From Emmonsiellopsis sp. PD_33 (taxonomy: Eukaryota; Ascomycota; Eurotiomycetes; Onygenales; Ajellomycetaceae), in assembly GCA_032988165.1 (NCBI GenBank), contig JANTQF010000177.1:1-64000 (forward strand): 64,000 nucleotides of DNA, read 5' to 3'. Shown one piece after another: positions 58,360 to 64,000 of this stretch. Both the position numbers and the translations under genes were made by a program. Below the pieces are notes generated by a model. The model was given only the letters and a program-made list of their open reading frames with translations, was not told where the DNA came from and searched no databases. Each line of letters opens with the position of its first letter. The stretch's first letter is position 1.

Positions 58360-59900
58360 TAGATTTTCAATTATCATTCAATGGACCTGCCCAATTGGAA
58401 TCTATATATCTAATGAGGAGGTAGGCATCATTCAGGAATTTAGGGATTGAGCTATTTTCAGCTGTGTGATGTCTATAAAAGAGGCCTACATTCAGAGTTT
58501 CTTTAAGATATTGGATGATGTGTAATAATGCCTTCCATGATTTTAGGATTGAGTTGAAGCTGTGCTGCCTGAGTAGAGAGGTCACACATGTAATATTAGG
58601 CTAAGTTTTGACTGCAAGATATTGAATGCACTCTATACTCTGTTGATAATATTACTTTGTGAAACCTACTTTACTCTTAGAAACAGGGGAATTGTCAATA
58701 TGAAAAGCTTCCTTTATGAGCATATAAACTATAATGATATCATCCATATAGAAATCCTCTACCAATCACTCAATATAGTATTAATGAGTCAACTTAATCC
58801 TCTCAGGCAAGTAGTTGACTTTCATGCCTAAATATTTTTGTGGTTCATGTAAATCCTTGACCTCTAGCTTCTCACTGAGAGCTTTCACCAACTAATTGGC
58901 TTTCTCTGGAATCTCAGAGACTATATTCAAATCATCAATGTAGATGGTTATATAGAGATATAGTATTTTCTTATGATACTAGAGGGTAGAGTTATATGAA
59001 CTTGCTGTGAATCTTAATTTGATGAGGTAGGCTGTTAAAAAATCATACTAAATCTTCACAGCTGAATTCAGGCTGTAAAGACTCCCTCCTATGATGCAGA
59101 TGAGTATATTTAGAGTATTATCTTTAAATTTAGTGGGTTGCCTCATATAGATTTTCTTGCCTAAGCAACCATGCAGGTAGGCTAGTATGATGTCTGCCTG
59201 CTATAGTGTCCACTCAAGCTTTATAGTAACTGTGAATAATATATGATTCATAGTGTCAGTTATAATGAGTGCATAGGTTTCCTCCTTATTACCCTTTTTA
59301 AGCTAGTTATCATAAACTACCTAATAAGATTTTCATAAGATTCCATCTGAATCCACATTTAGATCTTAAGGTCAGTCTTTTTCAATAAATACTCAGCAGC
59401 CCAGGGCCACTGATTCCCTAACTGGCATGTCAGATTGAAGAATGAGATGCCACATTTTTCAGCATTACAGGTTAGTAATTTCACACTGCATTGATTTTCA
59501 TCAATACTCACTCACCCCCCCTGGCCTCAATACAGTATCTTTAAATGATTTGGGTAGACTGCCTGTATCAGATGAGAGGATATAGATTGCATAAGACTTC
59601 ACAGGCTATATCTATAAGTTATTCAGGCTGCCAACAGGGGCCTCCATGTCATCCTCCATATAAATTGGTTCATCTGTCAGCCTAATAGGGGCCTCAGGGT
59701 TAAGTAGATCCTGCAGGAAGTGAACTCTGCATTCAGAATCTTTCATATCATTCTCACTGAATCTAACATTTAATAAGGAGATTATCTTATCTTCTTCAGG
59801 GTTCTAGAGCTGAAAAATTAAGGTCCCAATAGATCCAATTAATTTATATAGTCTCATGCAAGGAGACAGTTTATCTGTCAGCTTCTGTAAACCATGCAGG
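58360..59900 (-). pseudogene. Copia reverse transcriptase and RNase H remnant
   Basis: The active-site motif reads TIYIDDLNIVSE with YIDD at 58931-58942, followed by LHEPQKYLGMKV, both diagnostic of Copia reverse transcriptases. Downstream on the minus strand (58585-58367) the RNase H region reads SWKALLHIIQYLKETLNVGL and YIDSNWAG. Multiple stops are present. Confidence 0.88.
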
Positions 59901-59999
59901 TGAGTGTATGCAGGCACTCTGATGTGGTAAAAATATTTCACCTGGGGTAGCATATTAAATAGAGCACATGCTGGGATCATATGAGAGCTAGGAGTAACT

Positions 60000-61300
60000 G
60001 AATCTGCTGTCTACAGCTAGAACTTTTTGTTATATAGAACTATAGATGTTGAGGTGTTGTTTATAATATCTACAACTACATATAGAATATTTGCTCAGAA
60101 TTTCTTGAGTAATTCACTCTGGTTGAGAATTACTCTCATACATTCTATCACTGTATAAATACTGCACTCAGAGACTCCATTCTGATGTGGTGACTATGAT
60201 ATAGTTAGTTCCCATTTGATCCCCTATTAGGTCATCAGATTGGTTATTTTGCTGAACTGAAAAACACCATCTATATCTATATGTAGGAATGCAGGAGCCA
60301 TGAACCTCATATTCCACATGAATTTGAGCTAGTAGTTAAAAGCATCAACTACCTCATCCTTCATCTTGAGAAAATATACCTATCTATAATATGTTGTGTC
60401 ACACATCATGAGTATGTAATATTTTATCTCCTATTAGAACTTCAGGAGGTAGTCAGATAAATCATCCAATGTTTTACCTTTCTCTGCAAGATTGATGTGA
60501 ATCTTCTTAATTGGATAAACTAATCAAGGTATGGGGGTCTTAGAGAACTGCTGAGTCATGCTGGCCTTAATGTAGTTCTTATAATAGAACTTAGATTTTA
60601 GGCTGATTATTTTGATGCCTGCATGAGGATTCTTAGACATTGTAATAATAGCATCTGTGTGGATGTACCTGAGGTCTCTATACTATTCCATGAGCATTTT
60701 GCTAACTAAAGGCAGCTCTAATGTCAGGATCAGGAGCATAGTAGTAGTAGCTGTAGCTGCAAGGCTGATTTTTCAGTCTGAATCAGGAGATCTGTACTTG
60801 TGCAATTTCATGATATAATTGACTACTCTACTAACATGATTGACATTGATTTCAGACTCTTATTCCATGATCTTATATACATTGCCTTTGCCAGTCTGTA
60901 CAGTATTGAATGTAACACTGTTTGGGGCCCTGCAGATGAAATAAGATAGTGTAGAGTTGGATAGGGTAAATCTATAACCCTGATCCTTTAATTGTGTGTA
61001 TGACAGTAAGTTGACCATTAAATCTGGAAGGTAGTAAACATCATGTAGTGAAATATCATTACTCTCAACCTTAAGAATCATATTGCTGATTTCTTCTACC
61101 TTTACCTTATCACTTGTTGCAATGTCAACACTGAGGTCATCTTCATATGACTAATAGCTGAGCATTGAATGACATTTGCTGGTCATATTAAAGCTGGCAC
61201 ATATATCCAAATATTATAGTCTTGAGGAATCATCTAGTGTAGCTAAAAAGGCTTCACCCTGAACTATTACAGTGTTTGCAGAAGGTTGGTGTGACATAAG
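60000..61300 (-). pseudogene. Copia protease and integrase remnant
   Basis: A decayed protease motif reads YLDICASFNMTS (normally LDSGAS) near 61200. The GAG-pre-integrase segment DVYYLPDLMVNLLSYTQL lies near 61000-61050. The integrase core shows SPHQNGVSECSIYTVIECMR near 60150-60200, the conserved Copia motif before the last catalytic Glu. Stops interrupt the frame. Confidence 0.85.
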
Positions 61301-62731
61301 ATCTTTACTACTCTCACTCTTCTTGAAATTACTAGATCTATTACCCTTATTTTTATTCAAATCATCTGATTTATTTGAGTTGTCTGAGTTCAGCTACTTT
61401 AGCTGTTGCTCAGGATGTAACCATCAGCACTGCTCATTCTTATATCCAGGGATCTTATAATGACTATAGTATTTCCCCTTTGAGCTCTTTAAGCCAGTGG
61501 TGTTTGTGTTTGAATTTAAATTTGATGAGGTGTTTGTAGAATTCACAGTAGGATTCTTCAGGAGGGAATTAGTTAATTTCTTATCATAATGATTTGTTAA
61601 CTACTTTATAAGGTCATTAATGTCAATGTTTATGATCTATCCCTAGCCTGTAGAAAAAAACTCATCAAGTTGAGTCTTTACAAACTGCTTCTGGAAGTCT
61701 TTGAGTCCCAATAGGAACATGTCATGGTAAATATCCTCTAATCTGACTGAGAGCTCCCTATAATGAGTGGTGAGATAGTGAAAATACTGCTGATAGAGCA
61801 TATAATTGATGTTCTTAACTTAGAGAGTCATTAATTCCTTGATAATGAATATGTACTCCTCTGCTAGAGAGATAGCATACTCTATATTAATTTTCTTCTA
61901 CAGAGCTGTAGTGTTGTTTAGTTCTAGAGTGCCAAGTATGGCCTAAATATTACCTTGCAGACTCACAAGAATTTAATAATATAATATCTTTAATTATATA
62001 GATCATTTGGCCCATTCACAAGTCTGCTTAGAGGAGCTCTCATCTTAATTTTTCAATAGAATGTTAGTTGCACTGATAACTTCAGCATTCATAAAAATCC
62101 TAGTGCACCAGAATTCATAGTTTGTGCCATCAAAAGTAATAATATTTTTAGTCTTGATTGCCTGTTAAACTTCCTTCTGATACTCATATAATTTCTCTCT
62201 GGCAGTATTGTATGGGATGGCAGGCTGCAGGGAGGTTGTCTGTATGACTTTAGTGGAGATAAAGAGGTAAGCTATCATCTCCATGAGAGTACCTTGTATC
62301 ATAGTGACTGAGGTGTTCAGGTCTACAGGTGCACTGTGCAACCTATCTGGTAGCTGTGTGCAACCTGTGTCACTATTCATAGTCCCTGTAGGACTGGGGT
62401 AGGCAGGCCCTGAGGCCTGCATGTTTGGGTATGCAGGCTCTACAGCCTGGATGTTGGGCTCAGTGGCTCTATAGCTTGCCAGAGAGTGAGCTGAAATAAT
62501 GTGATGAGCATTAGAGGTAGCTACCAGTTGAGAGGTATCAGGCATGTTGCCAGGCATCCTATACATTACTAGGGTAGTTATAGTCTGAAAAATCTGCTGA
62601 TAATGTGCCTGTAAGATGTCTGAAAAATCATTTGTACAGTCTGAAAAAAAAATTTTCACACCATGAGAAATTGTAAAATGAGTGTGAAAAATGCAAAAGA
62701 TGTGTAAATTCTGGGTAATTGAATATTGCAC
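61300..62731 (-). pseudogene. Copia gag remnant
   Basis: An N-terminal Pro/Gln-rich segment is followed by NIITFDGTNYEFW near 62110-62150, the usual opening of Copia Gag. A long helical part follows. The zinc knuckle survives only partly as YYSHYKIPGYKNEQCWW near 61440-61480: knuckle Cys and His positions have become Tyr, which fits G-to-A changes on the coding strand. Confidence 0.78.
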
Positions 62732-62822
62732 TATAGATCTGATGAGATATTCAAGTTGGGTGAACCTTCCAGTCTTAATTGCAGTGGTTTTTAATAAAAA
62801 ATGTACTATCTGGGCTATAACC

Positions 62823-62934
62823 TGTGGGAAGGTTGAAGATCTCTCATATTGCTATGCTAGTGAGGAATCTATCTACCATGTGATCATGTAAGTGTGCTAC
62901 ACCCAATTGGGAGGCCAGAGGCGTATGGCCAACA
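62823..62934 (-). repeat. 5' LTR of the Copia element
   Basis: 112 bp, TG...CA ends; the ATTTT target duplication follows at 62935-62939. Confidence 0.95.
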
Positions 62935-63083
62935 ATTTTCAATGGTTGCTCTGTGCCAATTTTTCGGGAGCGAAACCGGCAGCTTCATTCTCGGTTTATA
63001 CGAAACTGTTCTGGACAGCAAAATACTTCCCTGCCGAAGATTGGTTCTTCGAGGAGGTCAAGCTCAAATTGTGGTTCCAGTAA

Positions 63084-63724
63084 ACTTGAGATGATCTCAA
63101 TAATTAGATCACCGCTGATTCTCCAGAATCTGTTCCCCGCCAGTCCTTGCGGTTTGCAAAAAGCTTTCAACAGTGGAGACGGCAGGCGAAAGTCTCACTC
63201 TGAATCAATCCGTCAACCAACACAGGCAGAAATCCTGGATCTGGCCATTGGTTGCATCAGGGGTATCTTGTCACAGAATCAATCGGTTAGTCATCCAGGG
63301 AGAATATTTTGAGGATGCAGCTTCAGGATTGGAGGAGGGAAGATAAATTGGATGGTAAGGTTGACCGTCAGGCTCAATCGACAAGCGAGGGAAAAAGCAA
63401 AGAAAACTAATTATTAATGTCCAGGAATTCCCACCCGAGATCCATGATGAGTCAGTGGGCCCTGGGGTAACTAACACCATCCCTGTCATAGTTCCAACCC
63501 CAATCTGGAATTGGGGTGGGGGAGGGGGAAATCCCAGTCTGGCGGAAGGGGATTTGGCCAAGCGCCAAGATCCAAGGGTGAACCGCCCATCTGGGCATTC
63601 ATAGGCGACATGGAGATGCTTTGACCCAATGCGCCATGCTGAATGGTGATTTAGTTCCTCCCCGATGTCATACTAGTTCCCATCCACCGCTTAGCCTTCT
63701 AGACGGCGCCGAATTTTCTGCAAA
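63084..63724. other. no gene seen
   Basis: Host-like composition resumes after the Copia element. Open frames at 62953-63312 (+) and 63271-63561 (-) have no recognisable motif. Confidence 0.4.
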
Positions 63725-64000
63725 CTAGGTGATTGCTTGCTCTCCGCCCTGCGTTGTATTTGACCATCCCATATCAGGAAATTGCAAGTTTGAAAAATAC
63801 ATAGGATAGTAAATTACGTATACACACCGGCGACCCAAATGATTTACCCCAAGCAAGCTCTCAGGAATCATGTAAGCAAAAGGCCTAGAAAAATATCTTT
63901 CGAAGCTCCGCGCTGCAAAATCCTGAGAGCGAGCCCACTGATTCTTTCTCCTGAATTCCTGCAGCCTGGAAAAAGCAGCGTGGTGAGGACGCAAACAAAT
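63725..64000 (-). CDS. partial gene at the right edge, function unknown
   Basis: A minus-strand frame is open from the window edge to a stop at 63725. A TTTTTCCAG acceptor-like site near 63967 precedes LQEFRRKNQWARSQDFAA and SFERYFSRPFAYMIPESLLG, which read as natural protein. A GTAAAT just after could be a donor, in which case the true end lies elsewhere. No family recognised. Confidence 0.35.
   Translation of the reverse strand: MCLRPHHAAFSRLQEFRRKNQWARSQDFAARSFERYFSRPFAYMIPESLLGVNHLGRRCVYVIYYPMYFSNLQFPDMGWSNTTQGGEQAIT

Larger units (their letters stand above)
57718..62934 (-). mobile_element. Copia (Ty1-type) LTR retrotransposon, degenerate, RIP-like
   Basis: It is 5217 bp long and reads on the minus strand. 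Identical-length 112-bp LTRs start TGTGGGAAGG and end GGCCAACA. The flanking target duplication is a perfect ATTTT (57713-57717 and 62935-62939). Gag, protease, integrase, reverse transcriptase and RNase H remnants follow in the Copia order. Internal DNA is AT-rich with almost no CpG, and stops replace Gln/Trp codons, so it cannot encode working proteins. Confidence 0.95.
57310..63083 (+). pseudogene. unidentified ORF split by the Copia element
   Basis: A frame from the ATG at 57310 is open for 136 codons to 57717, where the element begins. When the element and one copy of the ATTTT duplication are ignored, reading continues in frame from 62940 for 47 codons to the stop at 63083. The joined frame would be about 183 residues. 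The N-terminal part has one hydrophobic stretch (FTLLLAFFATSQYL) and then polar helical sequence (SALSSKIKRFKDSLG). No family recognised. The continuity across the exact duplication supports coding, but other frames downstream are also open, so this may be coincidental. Confidence 0.4.

Noticed and set aside
63271..63561. Minus-strand frame with Pro/Ser-rich translation
   Set aside because: No motif, overlaps other short frames, composition follows a G-rich run at about 63525.

Overview
The window looks like nuclear DNA of a filamentous ascomycete, most likely a eurotiomycete of the Aspergillus/Penicillium type. Evidence: many 50-120 bp GT-AG introns, three Zn2Cys6 regulators, a Pbs2-type HOG MAPKK with the fungal kinase insert, and two retrotransposons wrecked by C-to-T mutation in the style of RIP (repeat-induced point mutation). 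All identifications come from reading motifs by eye; no database was searched.

Left arm (about 1-22 kb) is gene-dense and housekeeping-like. In order: enoyl-CoA hydratase/isomerase (-), Zn2Cys6 regulator (-), a one-TM coiled-coil protein (-), a decayed acyl-protein-thioesterase-like gene (-), mitochondrial threonyl-tRNA synthetase (+), a second Zn2Cys6 regulator (+), an amidohydrolase (+), glutathione reductase (-) and the Pbs2-type MAPKK (-).

Middle (22-42 kb): a 7.5 kb AT-rich Gypsy-type LTR element sits between the divergent MAPKK and an auxin-efflux-carrier-family transporter (+). It has gag and integrase remnants, no recognisable reverse transcriptase, and about 3.6 kb of extra unidentified coding-like sequence. 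Then come an APH-fold protein that has lost its catalytic Asp residues (+), choline kinase (+) and a UCH37-type deubiquitinase (-).

Right arm (42-64 kb) is accessory in character. It holds an AdipoR/Izh membrane-protein pseudogene, a PNP_UDP-domain fragment of the kind found at the N-terminus of fungal NLR proteins, an SRPK-like kinase pseudogene, one intact Zn2Cys6 regulator with a GC-AG intron, and long stretches without genes. A Copia element (112-bp TG...CA LTRs, perfect 5-bp target duplication) has split an otherwise open reading frame.

The most unusual global signal is in the intact housekeeping genes. Within most long exons the wobble base drifts from C/A at the exon's 5' end to G/T at its 3' end, on either strand, and resets across introns. 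Two apparent resets inside uninterrupted exons might mark lost introns. The pattern is weak or absent in the right arm.
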